From Nocardioides sambongensis (GTDB taxonomy: Bacteria; Actinomycetota; Actinomycetes; Propionibacteriales; Nocardioidaceae), in NCBI RefSeq assembly GCF_006494815.1, contig NZ_CP041091.1, positions 1,116,001 through 1,180,000 of the forward strand: 64,000 nucleotides of DNA, written 5' to 3'. Position numbers and translations under genes: made by a program. Below the pieces are notes generated by a model. That model worked only from the letters and a program-made list of their open reading frames with translations, made no database searches and was not told the origin of the DNA. Positions 1 to 12,597 of the stretch are shown here, piece by piece. The number at the start of each line of letters is the position of its first letter. Within the stretch, counting starts at the first letter, position 1.

Positions 1-738
1 ACGCTCACCCTGAAGGGCCGGATCATGCCGGCCTCGAACGCCACCTTCCTCGCCGAGCTCGACGGCGTCGAGGTGGTCTACAAGCCGGTCGCGGGTGAAC
101 GCCCGCTGTGGGACTTCCCGGACGAGACCCTGGCCCGGCGCGAGGTCGCGGCGTACCTGGTCTCGGAGGAGACCGGGTGGGACGTGGTGCCGCGCACCTG
201 GATCGGGGAGGGGCCGCACGGCCCCGGCATGGTCCAGGAGTGGCAGACGGTGGTCGAGGACGACGAGCCGGTCACTCTGGTCGCCGAGGGCGAGGTGCCG
301 GCCGGCTGGTGCGCCGTCTTCGACGGCTACGACGCCCAGGACCGGCCGATCACGCTGATCCACGAGGACACCGCCCCGCTGCGGCGGATGGCGCTCTTCG
401 ACGTCGTGGTCAACAACGCCGACCGCAAGGGCGGGCACGTGCTGGCGATGCCGGCCGGCCACCGCTACGGCGTCGACCACGGGCTGACCTTCCACCACGA
501 GCCGAAGCTCCGCACCGTGCTGTGGGGATGGGCCGCCGCGCCCCTCACCGTGCAGGAGCGAGACGTCCTCGAGCACCTGGCGGGCGCGGTGCGGGGCGAT
601 CTCGGCCGCCGTCTCGCCGACCACCTGGTGGAGGAGGAGATCGAGGCCGTGGAGCGACGGATCCGAGCGCTGCGCGGCGCGGGCGTGCTGCCGGCGCCGA
701 GCGGCGGCTGGCCCGCCATCCCCTGGCCGCCGTTCTGA
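1..738 (+). CDS. SCO1664-family protein (PI3/4-kinase-like fold), 5' end outside window
   Basis: The reading frame is open from base 1, and the first codons (TLTLKGRI) run straight into the conserved MPASNATFLAELDG stretch, so the ATG at 25 is probably internal and the gene starts left of the window. At least 245 codons are present. The visible part has the family's VVYKP segment and later FDVVVNNADRKGGHVL and YGVDHGLTFH, which resemble the catalytic and metal-binding loops of phosphoinositide-kinase-like proteins. Biochemical role is unknown. It lies 30 bases upstream of mshC on the same strand. Family assignment is from remembered motif patterns. Confidence 0.8.
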   Translation, partial: TLTLKGRIMPASNATFLAELDGVEVVYKPVAGERPLWDFPDETLARREVAAYLVSEETGWDVVPRTWIGEGPHGPGMVQEWQTVVEDDEPVTLVAEGEVPAGWCAVFDGYDAQDRPITLIHEDTAPLRRMALFDVVVNNADRKGGHVLAMPAGHRYGVDHGLTFHHEPKLRTVLWGWAAAPLTVQERDVLEHLAGAVRGDLGRRLADHLVEEEIEAVERRIRALRGAGVLPAPSGGWPAIPWPPF

Positions 739-756
739 CCGCACCGGGTCGGCCAC

Positions 757-762
757 TAGCAT
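757..762 (+). promoter_or_regulatory. -10 hexamer TAGCAT for mshC (leaderless)
   Basis: TAGCAT ends 6 bases before the mshC ATG at 769. That spacing puts the expected transcription start at or within a base of the start codon. Confidence 0.55.
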
Positions 763-768
763 CGGGGC

Positions 769-2004
769 ATGCGCGCTTGGTCCCCGGTCGAGATCCCCAC
801 GCTCCCGGTGAGCGGCCCCGAGGTGTCGCTCCACGACACCTCCACCGGCGGACGGCTGACGTCGGCTCCGGTCGACGCGGCACGGATGTACGTCTGCGGG
901 ATCACCCCCTACGACGCGACCCACATCGGTCACGCCAACACCTACCTGGCGTTCGACCTGCTCAACCGGGCCTGGCGCAGCGCCGGGCGGACGGTCCGTT
1001 TCGTCCAGAACGTCACCGACGTCGACGACCCGCTGCTGGAGCGCGCCGACAAGGTCGGGGTGGACTGGGTTGAGCTGGCCGAGCGGGAGACCGAGCTGTT
1101 CCGCCAGGACATGCAGGCGCTGCGGATCCTGCCCCCCGACGCCCTGGTCGGTGCGGTGGAGTCGATCCCGCTGGTGATCGACCTGATCCAGCGGCTGGAC
1201 GCCGCCGGAGCGATCTACCGCGTCGAGGACGACCTCTACTACTCGGTCGCGGCCGACCCCGCCTTCGGTGCGGAGTCGCACTACGACCGCGACACCATGC
1301 TGCGGTTCTTCGGCGAGCGGGGCGGCGACCCGGAGCGCGACGGCAAGAAGGACCCGCTCGACCCGGTCGTGTGGCGCGGCGAGCGACCCGGTGAGCCGGC
1401 CTGGGACAGCCCCTTCGGGCGCGGACGGCCCGGCTGGCACATCGAGTGCGCCGCCATCGCCCTGGAGCACCTGGGCACGACGTTCGACGTCCAGGGCGGC
1501 GGCAGCGACCTGGTGTTCCCGCACCACGAGATGTGTGCCGGACACGCGCAGGTCGCCGCCGGAGAGCCCTTCGCCCGGATCTACTCCCACGCGGGGATGG
1601 TCGGCTACGGCGGGGAGAAGATGTCGAAGTCGCTGGGCAACCTGGTCTTCGTCTCGGCCCTGCGCAACAGCGACATCGACCCGATGGCGGTCCGGCTCAC
1701 CCTGCTCCGTCACCACTACCGGACCGACTGGGAGTGGACCGACGAGCAGCTGTTCGCCGCGGTCGACGACCTGGCCACCTGGCGCCGGGCGTTCTCCCTG
1801 GGCGCCGGTGCCCCCGCGGCGCCGGTGGTCACCGAGGTGCTGGCCGCGCTCGGCGACGACCTCGACGCCCCGCGGGCCGTCGCCGCCATCGACGCCTGGG
1901 CGAAGGCGACCCTGGGCACCGACGGGCTGGCCGACACCAGCGACCCCGAGGCGGCGGCGACGCTGCTCCCGGTGCTCGACGCCGCTCTCGGCCTGGCCGT
2001 CTGA
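769..2004 (+). CDS. mshC: L-cysteine:1D-myo-inosityl 2-amino-2-deoxy-alpha-D-glucopyranoside ligase MshC
   Basis: Joins cysteine to glucosaminyl-inositol with ATP, the penultimate step of mycothiol synthesis in the cytosol. The 411-residue protein is a class-I cysteinyl-tRNA-synthetase paralogue. It carries the zinc-ligand Cys in [10 protein letters not shown] (residues 40-49), an HIGH motif at 52-55 and KMSKS at 284-288. It stops soon after the Rossmann and stem domains, without the anticodon-binding region of CysS, as expected for MshC. The ATG at 769 is supported by a -10 hexamer 6 bases upstream. A GNAT gene follows 16 bases later. Confidence 0.96.
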   Translation: MRAWSPVEIPTLPVSGPEVSLHDTSTGGRLTSAPVDAARMYVCGITPYDATHIGHANTYLAFDLLNRAWRSAGRTVRFVQNVTDVDDPLLERADKVGVDWVELAERETELFRQDMQALRILPPDALVGAVESIPLVIDLIQRLDAAGAIYRVEDDLYYSVAADPAFGAESHYDRDTMLRFFGERGGDPERDGKKDPLDPVVWRGERPGEPAWDSPFGRGRPGWHIECAAIALEHLGTTFDVQGGGSDLVFPHHEMCAGHAQVAAGEPFARIYSHAGMVGYGGEKMSKSLGNLVFVSALRNSDIDPMAVRLTLLRHHYRTDWEWTDEQLFAAVDDLATWRRAFSLGAGAPAAPVVTEVLAALGDDLDAPRAVAAIDAWAKATLGTDGLADTSDPEAAATLLPVLDAALGLAV

Positions 2005-2020
2005 GACGCCGGCCGACGTG

Positions 2021-3085
2021 ATGACGAACCCGGGCAACGAACACGTCCCCGCGGCCGAGGCACTCGGACAGAGTCCCTACCCGTTGCCCGAGATGCCGGC
2101 CGGCTGGGAGGCACGGGTCCCCGGCCTGCCGGACGTCCCCGCCCTGGTGGTGCTGCGCAGCCGGGACCAGGCCGCCGGCACCGGCTCGCGGCGGGTCGAC
2201 GCCGACGGCATCGAGTCGGAGGTCGCCGGACCCGCCTCGTGGACCCGCCGTCAGGCGGTCGTCTCCGCACCGGACGGCACCATCCAGGGCTGGATCACGG
2301 TGCACGACCGCGCCGCCGGCCGGGCGCTGATCTGGGCGTGGTTCCACCGCGACGCCGCCGACATCGACGACGTTGCCGACCGCTGCTACCAGTGGGCCGA
2401 GGAGACGGCCGTGGCGATGGCCCGGTTCCGCGGCGTGGGCAGCACCCGGCTGGACGCCAGCCCGTTCGCCGACGACGAGCGGCAGCGGGAGTGGCTGTCC
2501 CGGGCGGGCTACGAGCATCGTCGTACCTGGCTGCACATGGAGCGACCGGTCCCGGCGGAGGAGGAGGTCCCCGAGCTGCGTCCCGGCGTGGTGATCCGGC
2601 CGGTCTCCCGACACGGGAACGGGATGCCGGTGGCCGCGGACCTGCAGATGGTGCACCAGATGCTGGAGGAGTCCTTCGAGGACCACTTCAACTCCTACCG
2701 GGAGAGCTTCCCCGAGTTCGTGCAGCGGCTGCGCGAGGACCCGGGCCACCGCTGGGACCACTGGTGGCTGGCGTTCGTCGAGCCCGAGGAGGGCGACGTG
2801 CTGCTGCCGGCCGGCGCCACCGTGTGCTCCGTGCTCGCGCGCGACGCCGACGGGTTCGAGGGCAGCTATGTGGAATACATCGGGGTCAACCGCAACGCCC
2901 GCGGACGCGGCGTGGCCAAGGGCCTGCTCAACACGGTCATCGCCGACGCGCGGGACCGCGGACGCGACCGGGTGGGCCTGGAGGTGGACGCGGACTCGCC
3001 GACCAGCGCCGACCAGCTCTACCGGTCGATGGGCTGGGAGACCGACTACGTCACCGAGTCGTGGTTCAAGGACCTCACCCTCTGA
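2021..3085 (+). CDS. GNAT family N-acetyltransferase with two GNAT-like halves
   Basis: A 354-residue protein. The C-terminal third shows the acetyl-CoA-binding signature: VEYIGVNRNARGRGVAKGLL followed by a helix, then LEVDADSPTSADQLYRSMGW. The N-terminal half looks like a second, degenerate GNAT unit, an architecture shared with MshD (mycothiol synthase). It sits 16 bases behind mshC and is probably co-transcribed. That suggests, but does not prove, a thiol-related role. A GTG at 2018 is an equally possible start, and no clear Shine-Dalgarno sequence is visible. The substrate is unknown. Confidence 0.85.
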   Translation: MTNPGNEHVPAAEALGQSPYPLPEMPAGWEARVPGLPDVPALVVLRSRDQAAGTGSRRVDADGIESEVAGPASWTRRQAVVSAPDGTIQGWITVHDRAAGRALIWAWFHRDAADIDDVADRCYQWAEETAVAMARFRGVGSTRLDASPFADDERQREWLSRAGYEHRRTWLHMERPVPAEEEVPELRPGVVIRPVSRHGNGMPVAADLQMVHQMLEESFEDHFNSYRESFPEFVQRLREDPGHRWDHWWLAFVEPEEGDVLLPAGATVCSVLARDADGFEGSYVEYIGVNRNARGRGVAKGLLNTVIADARDRGRDRVGLEVDADSPTSADQLYRSMGWETDYVTESWFKDLTL

Positions 3086-3114
3086 CCCGGCTCAGCCCCT
3101 CGTCGGTACGACGC

Positions 3115-3963
3115 TCACCCGCCGTCGTCGCGCCGCTTGAGGTAGCGCTCGAACTCACGCGCGATCGCCTCACCGGTGGCCTCCGGGAGGTCCGCGGTGT
3201 CCCGTGACTCCTCCAACGACCGGACGTAGTCGGCCACGTCCTCGTCCTCCGCGGCGAGCTCGTCCACCCCGCGCTCCCAGGCGCGGGCCTCCTCGGGGAG
3301 GTCGCCGAGCGGGATGCTCACGCCCAGCAGCTCCTCCAGGTGGCCGAGCATCGCCAGCGTCGCCTTCGGGCAGGGCGGCTGCGCCACGTAGTGCGGGACC
3401 GCCGCCCAGTAGGAGACCACGGGGATGTCGAGCCGGACGCAGGCGTCCTGGAGCACGCCGACGATGCCGGTGGGACCCTCGTAGGTGGACTGGTCCAGGG
3501 AGAGCCGGTCGACCAGGTCGGCCTCGGTGGCGGTGCCGGTGACCGGGATCGGGCGGGTGTGCGGGGAGTCGGCCAGCAACGCGCCCAGCGTCACCACCAG
3601 GTCTCCGCCGAGGTCGTCGACCGCCGCCAGCAGCTCGGCGGTGAACGCGCGCCAGCGCATGTTCGGCTCGATGCCACGGATCAGGATCACGTCGCGGTCG
3701 AGGTCGGCGGGGGAGGCGACCGCGATGTGGGTGCTCGGCCAGGTGAGCTTGCGGAAGCCGTTCTCGTCCATCCCGACGCTGGGCCGGTTGACCTGGAAGT
3801 CGTAGTAGTCGTCCGGGTCGATCGCGGCCACGACGCGGGCGTTCCACACCGACATCAGGTGGTCCACCACCGCGCTGGCGGACTCCGCGGCGTCGTTCCA
3901 GCCCTCGAAGGCCGCGATCACCACCGGCCGCTCCAGATCCGGCACCGACTCGAGCTCCATCAC
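3115..3963 (-). CDS. PAC2 family protein
   Basis: About 282 residues with PAC2 (proteasome assembly chaperone 2-like) hallmarks: VVIAAFEGWNDAAESASAVV near the N terminus, ILIRGIEPNMRW, and a middle TLGALLADSPHTRPIPVTGT segment. The M. tuberculosis homologue lies in the same mshC-metH neighbourhood. Function in bacteria is not established; a link to the nearby proteasome is only suggested by the name. I prefer the GTG at 3963 because a -10 hexamer lies 7 bases before it; the ATG at 3960 is the alternative. The C-terminal part is acidic and probably helical. It is convergent with the GNAT gene and divergent from metH. Confidence 0.88.
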   Translation of the reverse strand: MMELESVPDLERPVVIAAFEGWNDAAESASAVVDHLMSVWNARVVAAIDPDDYYDFQVNRPSVGMDENGFRKLTWPSTHIAVASPADLDRDVILIRGIEPNMRWRAFTAELLAAVDDLGGDLVVTLGALLADSPHTRPIPVTGTATEADLVDRLSLDQSTYEGPTGIVGVLQDACVRLDIPVVSYWAAVPHYVAQPPCPKATLAMLGHLEELLGVSIPLGDLPEEARAWERGVDELAAEDEDVADYVRSLEESRDTADLPEATGEAIAREFERYLKRRDDGG

Positions 3964-3970
3964 ACCGACG

Positions 3971-3976
3971 AGCCTA
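3971..3976 (-). promoter_or_regulatory. -10 hexamer TAGGCT for PAC2 gene (leaderless)
   Basis: Read on the minus strand, TAGGCT ends 7 bases before the GTG at 3963. Confidence 0.5.
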
Positions 3977-4022
3977 GGGCAGAGTGCCGTACCACGATGC
4001 GGATCCCCCGTCTCGACGGTCG

Positions 4023-4028
4023 TACGAT
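4023..4028 (+). promoter_or_regulatory. -10 hexamer TACGAT for metH
   Basis: TACGAT would start transcription near 4035, almost exactly where the predicted SAH riboswitch begins, leaving a leader of about 96 nt before the TTG start of metH. Confidence 0.5.
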
Positions 4029-4033
4029 GGGAC

Positions 4034-4109
4034 CAGCCGAGAGGCGTTGCAACGGGAGGGCTGTGCCCGACCGCCACGCTCGGTCGAACGCACGGTTCCA
4101 AGGACGCCT
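4034..4109 (+). promoter_or_regulatory. S-adenosylhomocysteine (SAH) riboswitch upstream of metH
   Basis: The leader has the layout of the SAH-I riboswitch. P1 is CCGAG (4037-4041) with CTCGG (4079-4083). The conserved internal segment GGCGTTGCAACGG follows at 4043-4055. A pseudoknot-type long-range pair joins GGCGT (4043-4047) to ACGCC (4104-4108). An extra GGG/CCC hairpin sits near 4058-4068. The order matches the published Ralstonia aptamer (GAGCGCTGCAA, then GGCTCG, then GGCGCTC). In known cases SAH binding turns on SAH-recycling genes such as ahcY and metH. The pseudoknot end lies about 15 bases before the AAGGAG ribosome site, so control of translation is plausible. Confidence 0.72.
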
Positions 4110-4130
4110 TCCACACGGAAGGAGCAGGCA

Positions 4131-7922
<3,792 letters not shown>

Positions 7923-7936
7923 GCGGGACGCCAGGC

Positions 7937-8995
7937 GTGGGGAAGAGGCAGCGGTGGTTGGTCCGCGCGGAGGAGCGCTGGGACACGGCCCGGCTGCGCC
8001 GACGCGCCGGTCGGCCGCCGCAGCACTTCAGGATCGAGCCCTACCTCGCTCACGCCGGGTCCGGCGGCGTGGTCGTCCGCGGACGGGTGCTGGACAACCC
8101 GCCGCCCACGGACGCGATCGAGGGTGAGGGCCTCGGCGCCGCGCTGCTGCGCGGGGTCCGGCAGTTCCTCACCGTCGAGCTGCCGGGCGTCCCGCTGCGG
8201 ATCCGGCTGGCCGGGACCACCAGCGAGGTGGTCACCGACAGTGAGGGCTACTTCCATGCCGTCCTGCGCGTCACCGGGCTCGAGGGGCCGTGGGCGTCGG
8301 GCACCGTCGAGGTGGTCGAGGGGCACCGAGGGCTGACCGCGTCGCACACCACCCCGTTCCGGGTCCGGGTGCCGTCGGCGGACGCGGCCTTCGGCGTGAT
8401 CTCCGACGTCGACGACACGATCCTGGAGACCGGGGTCCAGGGGGCCGGCCAGATGGTCCGCGCCACCCTGACCGGCTCCGCGCTGACCCGCACCCCTTTC
8501 GCCGGCGCCGCCGAGCTCTACCGGGACCTCGCGACCCCGGACAACCCGGTCTTCTACGTCTCCTCGAGCCCGTGGAACCTGCACGCCTTCCTGGTCGCGT
8601 TCCTGGAGCACCGCAGGTTCCCGCTGGGACCGGTCCTGCTGCGCGACCTGATCGGCACCCGGGAGGGGCGCGAGACCAAGCACGCCCGGATCGCCGAGGT
8701 GCTGCGCACCCATCCGGATCTGTCGTTCGTGCTGCTCGGGGACTCCGGCGAGCACGACCCGCAGGTCTACGCCGACATCGTCCGCGCGCACCCCGGTCGG
8801 ATCCGGGCCGTCTACATCCGCGAGGTGCGCCTGGACCCCGGTGACGGTCGCGTCGAGGCGGTGGCCGACGGGTGGCCGACGGGCGTCCCGTTCGTGCTCG
8901 CCGCCGACAGCGACGTCGTACGGCGTCACGCGGCGTCGATCGGGCTGTTGCCGTCCGACGATCCGGATGGCGGGGGAGCGGCCCCGCCGACCTAG
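7937..8995 (+). CDS. App1 family (DUF2183) phosphatidate phosphatase-like protein
   Basis: A 352-residue protein with the App1 catalytic-domain signature: ISDVDDTILETGV (DxDxT/V type, near residue 155), then FYVSSSPWNLHAFLVAFL and LLGDSGEHDPQVYADIV. Eukaryotic App1 is a Mg-dependent phosphatidate phosphatase of the HAD superfamily; bacterial members are presumed phosphatases. The N-terminal 130 residues form a beta-rich region with TTSEVVTDSEGYF, resembling a carboxypeptidase-regulatory-like fold. The GTG start at 7937 lies 15 bases behind metH, so co-transcription is likely. No signal peptide is seen. Confidence 0.85.
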   Translation: MGKRQRWLVRAEERWDTARLRRRAGRPPQHFRIEPYLAHAGSGGVVVRGRVLDNPPPTDAIEGEGLGAALLRGVRQFLTVELPGVPLRIRLAGTTSEVVTDSEGYFHAVLRVTGLEGPWASGTVEVVEGHRGLTASHTTPFRVRVPSADAAFGVISDVDDTILETGVQGAGQMVRATLTGSALTRTPFAGAAELYRDLATPDNPVFYVSSSPWNLHAFLVAFLEHRRFPLGPVLLRDLIGTREGRETKHARIAEVLRTHPDLSFVLLGDSGEHDPQVYADIVRAHPGRIRAVYIREVRLDPGDGRVEAVADGWPTGVPFVLAADSDVVRRHAASIGLLPSDDPDGGGAAPPT

Positions 8996-9043
8996 AGTGG
9001 CTGCGCCCACCTGCCCCCGCCAATCCACGTACGGAGAAGTCCC

Positions 9044-9778
9044 CTGAGCACCGCCGCGCCCCGCGACCCGTCCCTGCACGACGACCTCACCGGACCTCCG
9101 GACCGGCGGGTCGCAGCCGTCCTGTGGGACATGGACGGCACCCTGGTCGACACCGAGCCGTACTGGATGGAGACCGAGGTCGCCATCGCGGAGGCGCACG
9201 GCGGCACCTGGACCCACCAGGACGCGATGGCGCTGGTCGGCAACGACCTTCTCGTCTCCGGCCGGGCGATCAAGCAGAAGCTCGGCCTCCCGCACACCGC
9301 CGAGCAGGTGGTCGAGATGCTGCTGGACGGCGTCGTCGCCCGGGTGACCGAGAGCGTGCCGTGGCGTCCCGGCGCCCGCGAGCTCCTCGACGCACTCGCC
9401 GCGCAGGACATCCCGTGCGCACTGGTCACGATGTCCTACCGGCGTTTCGTCGACCCGATCCTGGCCGCGCTGCCGCCCGGGACCTTCGACGTCGTGGTGA
9501 CCGGCGACCAGGTGAGCGAGGGCAAGCCGCATCCGGAGGCCTACCTGACCGCGGCGCGCCACCTGGGCGTGCGCCCCGAGGACTGTGTGGCGCTGGAGGA
9601 CTCACCGACCGGGGCCGCCTCCGCGCTCGCCGCGGGCGCCCGGACGATCGCCGTCCCGAACCACGTGCCGGTGCCCGAGCGTCCGGGGCTGGAGTTCCGG
9701 GCGAGCCTGACCGACGTCACGGTCGACGACCTCAAAACGTTGCCGGATCGAGACACGTCGCAGGCGGATCTCCGGTAG
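9044..9778 (+). CDS. HAD family hydrolase (beta-phosphoglucomutase-like) with probable CTG start
   Basis: A HAD phosphatase of about 244 residues. Motif I is AAVLWDMDGTLVDTEPYW, motif II LVTMSYRRF, motif III EGKPHPEAYL, and motif IV CVALEDSPTGAASALAAG. The only ATG nearby (9131) is the Met inside the DMDGT motif; starting there would delete the nucleophilic Asp and the first beta strand. No ATG, GTG or TTG exists in frame between the upstream stop (8993-8995) and that Met. A CTG at 9044 sits 7 bases after GGAG (9033-9036), so I take it as the start. The substrate is unknown. No in-frame stop separates it from the App1 gene's stop. Confidence 0.85.
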   Translation: MSTAAPRDPSLHDDLTGPPDRRVAAVLWDMDGTLVDTEPYWMETEVAIAEAHGGTWTHQDAMALVGNDLLVSGRAIKQKLGLPHTAEQVVEMLLDGVVARVTESVPWRPGARELLDALAAQDIPCALVTMSYRRFVDPILAALPPGTFDVVVTGDQVSEGKPHPEAYLTAARHLGVRPEDCVALEDSPTGAASALAAGARTIAVPNHVPVPERPGLEFRASLTDVTVDDLKTLPDRDTSQADLR

Positions 9779-9816
9779 CACGCCCCGGAGCGCGGGAGTA
9801 AGTTCCGTTGCCATCT

Positions 9817-9835
9817 CTCCTCCGCTCCGGAGGAG
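9817..9835 (+). promoter_or_regulatory. 5'-leader hairpin upstream of the peptide-binding lipoprotein gene
   Basis: CTCCTCCG (9817-9824) pairs with CGGAGGAG (9828-9835) around a 3-base loop. A -10-like TAAGTT at 9798-9803 would start RNA near 9810, placing the hairpin at the 5' end of the leader, as mRNA-stabilising hairpins often are. Its right arm resembles a Shine-Dalgarno sequence, but it is 25 bases from the GTG start. Confidence 0.35.
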
Positions 9836-9860
9836 CCCACTCGGGAAAGATGGTGAACAC

Positions 9861-11495
9861 GTGATCCGCAAGTTGCCTGCCGTCCTCGGAGTCGGCGTGC
9901 TGGGACTCGGCCTCGCGGCCTGCAGCGACACCCCACCGCCGGCCAGCGACCGCGAGCCGATCGGCGTCGACTACTCCGAAGGCGAACCCGCTGCGGACAG
10001 CAGCGAGGAGTGGACCCTCGGCACCACCGACGCCATCACCTCGGTGGACCCGGCCGGCGCCTACGACATCGGCTCCTGGAACCTCCAGTACCAGATGTTC
10101 CAGCAGTTGATGACCGTGCCGGCGAACGGCTCCGAGCCCGAGCCCGACGCCGCCGAGTGCGCCTACGACGACCCGAAGACCATCACCTGCACGCTGCAGG
10201 ACGGCCTGATGTTCGCCAACGGCAACGAGCTGACCTCCTCGGACGTGAAGTACTCACTCGAGCGCAACATCGCGATCAACGACCCGAACGGGTCTGCGAT
10301 CCTGCTCGGCTCGATCATGGACGACCCGGCGTCGCCGAACCCGAAGCTCGCGCCCGGTGCCGTGGAGACCCCCAACGACACCACTGTCGTGTTCAACCTG
10401 AGCAAGCCGGACACCACCTTCCTCAAGGTGCTCAGCACGGCCACCGCCTCGATCGTCGACGAGCAGGTCTACCCGGCGAACAAGGAGCTGGCCGACACCG
10501 ACGAGCACTCCGGCTCCGGCCCCTACATGCTGACCCAGTACAAGGAGGGTCAGCAGGCCGTCTTCGAGCTCAACGAGAGCTACGGCGGCCCGCACCCCGG
10601 CATCGCGCCGCGCGTGTTCGTCTCCTTCCACAAGGACGACACCTCGCTGACCTCCGCGGTCAAGACCGGTGAGGTCGACGTGGCCTGGCGTTCGATGAGC
10701 CCGACCCAGCAGAAGGCGCTGGCCGACGACGACATCGCCGTGCTCAAGGGCCAGGGTTCGGAGTTCCGCTACTGGGTCTGGGACATGAACAACGGCGCGG
10801 GCACCGACGACGCGGTCCGGCAGGCCGTCGCCCAGGTCATCGACCGCGACCAGATCGCGACCAACGCCTACGACGGCACCGTGGAGCCGGCGTACTCGAT
10901 CGTGCCGCCGGGCTTCGGCGGCCAGAAGGACTCCTTCGCCGAGGAGTACGGCGACCCCGACGCCGACGCGGCCGAGAAGATCCTCTCCGACGCCGGCGTG
11001 GAGACCCCGGTGGCGCTCAAGCTGGGCTACCCGCAGGAGCACTACGGACCGAACGCGGTCGACGAGGCGACCGAGATCGCCGAGCAGCTCAACGCCACCG
11101 ACCTCTTCGACGTCACTGCCGAGGCGGGGGAGTGGGAGCAGTACCAGACCGACTACAAGAAGAGCGCCTACGACCTCTTCATGCTCGGCTGGTACCCGGA
11201 CTTCCTCGACGCGGACAACTACCTCAGCCCGTTCGTGGTCGACGGCGGCTTCTTCGCCAACGGCTACTCCAACCCCGAGGTCAACGAACTGGTCGACGCC
11301 GAGCTCGGTGAGACCGACGAGGGCACCCGGGACGAGACGATCGGACAGATCCAGGACATCGTGGCGCAGGACGTGCCGCTGATCCCGACCTGGAACGGCG
11401 CGAACGTCGCCGCCGTGGGCGACGGCGTCGGCGGCGTCCAGGACACCCTGGACCCGACGTACGTCTTCCGCTTCTGGATGATCACCAAGAGCTGA
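9861..11495 (+). CDS. ABC transporter substrate-binding lipoprotein, oligopeptide/dipeptide family (SBP_bac_5)
   Basis: A 544-residue extracellular solute-binding protein. It begins with a signal peptide and lipobox (GLGLAACSD, Cys about residue 21), so it should be lipid-anchored on the outer face of the membrane. The family core is recognisable: DVKYSLERNIAIND, SGPYMLTQYKEGQQAVFELNE, VRQAVAQVIDRDQIA and the C-terminal DLFMLGWYPDFLDADNYLSP. It opens a five-gene importer operon and is separated from the permeases by a strong hairpin. The GTG at 9861 is the only sensible start. Peptide specificity cannot be read from sequence. Confidence 0.92.
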   Translation: MIRKLPAVLGVGVLGLGLAACSDTPPPASDREPIGVDYSEGEPAADSSEEWTLGTTDAITSVDPAGAYDIGSWNLQYQMFQQLMTVPANGSEPEPDAAECAYDDPKTITCTLQDGLMFANGNELTSSDVKYSLERNIAINDPNGSAILLGSIMDDPASPNPKLAPGAVETPNDTTVVFNLSKPDTTFLKVLSTATASIVDEQVYPANKELADTDEHSGSGPYMLTQYKEGQQAVFELNESYGGPHPGIAPRVFVSFHKDDTSLTSAVKTGEVDVAWRSMSPTQQKALADDDIAVLKGQGSEFRYWVWDMNNGAGTDDAVRQAVAQVIDRDQIATNAYDGTVEPAYSIVPPGFGGQKDSFAEEYGDPDADAAEKILSDAGVETPVALKLGYPQEHYGPNAVDEATEIAEQLNATDLFDVTAEAGEWEQYQTDYKKSAYDLFMLGWYPDFLDADNYLSPFVVDGGFFANGYSNPEVNELVDAELGETDEGTRDETIGQIQDIVAQDVPLIPTWNGANVAAVGDGVGGVQDTLDPTYVFRFWMITKS

Positions 11496-11508
11496 CCTGA
11501 ACGACCGC

Positions 11509-11537
11509 GAGGGCACCCGGGGATCCCGGGTGCCCTC
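11509..11537 (+). terminator. Intercistronic hairpin after the binding-protein gene
   Basis: A 13-bp perfect stem, GAGGGCACCCGGG with CCCGGGTGCCCTC, closes a 3-base loop. There is no U-tract. Between a binding-protein gene and its permease such a structure usually attenuates readthrough or protects the upstream mRNA, giving more binding protein than permease. Confidence 0.55.
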
Positions 11538-11573
11538 TCCGGCCGTCGTCGGTTCACACGCCCAGGAGGCCCG

Positions 11574-12596
11574 TTGAGCTCCAGCCGGGGATCACTGCCC
11601 CGCTACATCGCCATCCGACTGCTCCTCATCATCCCGATGATGTGGGTGCTGCTGACTTTCGTCTTCTTCCTGCTGCGCATCGCACCGGGCGACCCGGTCA
11701 CCGCTGCCGCCGGCGGCAAGCTGTCGGCCGAGGAGATCGCCCGCCGCCAGGCGGCGCTCGGCCTGGACCGTCCGCTGCTCACGCAGTACCTGGACTACCT
11801 CGGCGACGTGGTCCGGTTCCAGTTCGGTAACGCCCTCTCCGACGGCACCCCGGTCACCAGCCTGATCCGGGACCACGGAGGCGCGACGCTCACCCTGACC
11901 GTCGGGGCGTTCCTGTTCGCCGTCGCGGTCGGCGTCCCGCTGGGACGCTGGGCCGGGCGCCACCGGGACACCGCGATCGACGCGCCGATCCGGATCCTCG
12001 GCATCGTGGTCTACGCCGCGCCGATCTTCTGGGTCGGGATCCTGCTGATCATCGCGGTCGACAACGTGCTGCCGTCCTGGCCCACGTCGGGCATCGCCTC
12101 GCCGACGGCGATCTACGAGATACCCACCCGGACCCACATCCTGCTGGTGGACGCCGTGCTGAGCGGGGACTACGTGCTGGACGTGCTCCAGCACCACGTG
12201 CTGCCCTGCCTGGTCCTCGGCATGCTGCTCTCCGGGGTGATCATCCGGCTGGTCCGGATCAACGTCATCCAGTCGATGCAGGCCGACTACGTGGAGGCCG
12301 CGCGGGCCCGCGGCATCGCGGAGCGCAAGGTGGTTCGCGACCACGCCTTCCGCAACGCGCTGGTCCCGGTGGTCACCGTGATCGGGCTCCAGGTGGCCCT
12401 CACCCTCTCCGGTGCCGTGCTCACCGAGAACACCTTCAACTGGCCGGGGCTGGGCACCGACCTGGTCGACTACGTGCTCGCCCGCGACTATGTCGCGGTC
12501 CAGGGCCTGGTCACGTTCTTCGCCCTGGTCGTGGTGGTGGTCTCGGTCGTCGTCGACGTGATCAACGCCCTGATCGACCCGAGGGTGAGGTACTGA
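11574..12596 (+). CDS. ABC transporter permease, DppB/OppB type
   Basis: First integral membrane subunit of the peptide importer, 340 residues with about six hydrophobic segments. It starts RYIAIRLLLIIPMMWVLLTF, typical of DppB, followed by LRIAPGDPV. The cytoplasmic EAA loop is DYVEAARARGIAERKVVRDHAF, which docks the ATPases. The TTG start at 11574 has an AGGAGG ribosome site 5 bases upstream and fits the usual N terminus. The next permease begins 2 bases after the stop. Confidence 0.93.
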   Translation: MSSSRGSLPRYIAIRLLLIIPMMWVLLTFVFFLLRIAPGDPVTAAAGGKLSAEEIARRQAALGLDRPLLTQYLDYLGDVVRFQFGNALSDGTPVTSLIRDHGGATLTLTVGAFLFAVAVGVPLGRWAGRHRDTAIDAPIRILGIVVYAAPIFWVGILLIIAVDNVLPSWPTSGIASPTAIYEIPTRTHILLVDAVLSGDYVLDVLQHHVLPCLVLGMLLSGVIIRLVRINVIQSMQADYVEAARARGIAERKVVRDHAFRNALVPVVTVIGLQVALTLSGAVLTENTFNWPGLGTDLVDYVLARDYVAVQGLVTFFALVVVVVSVVVDVINALIDPRVRY

Positions 12597-12597
12597 C

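Noticed and set aside
9131..9778. HAD hydrolase starting at the ATG 9131
   Set aside because: This start would delete the nucleophilic Asp and first beta strand of the HAD fold.
11509..11537. Hairpin considered as a full operon terminator
   Set aside because: No U-tract follows, and the permease and ATPase genes continue on the same strand; more likely attenuation or mRNA stabilisation.
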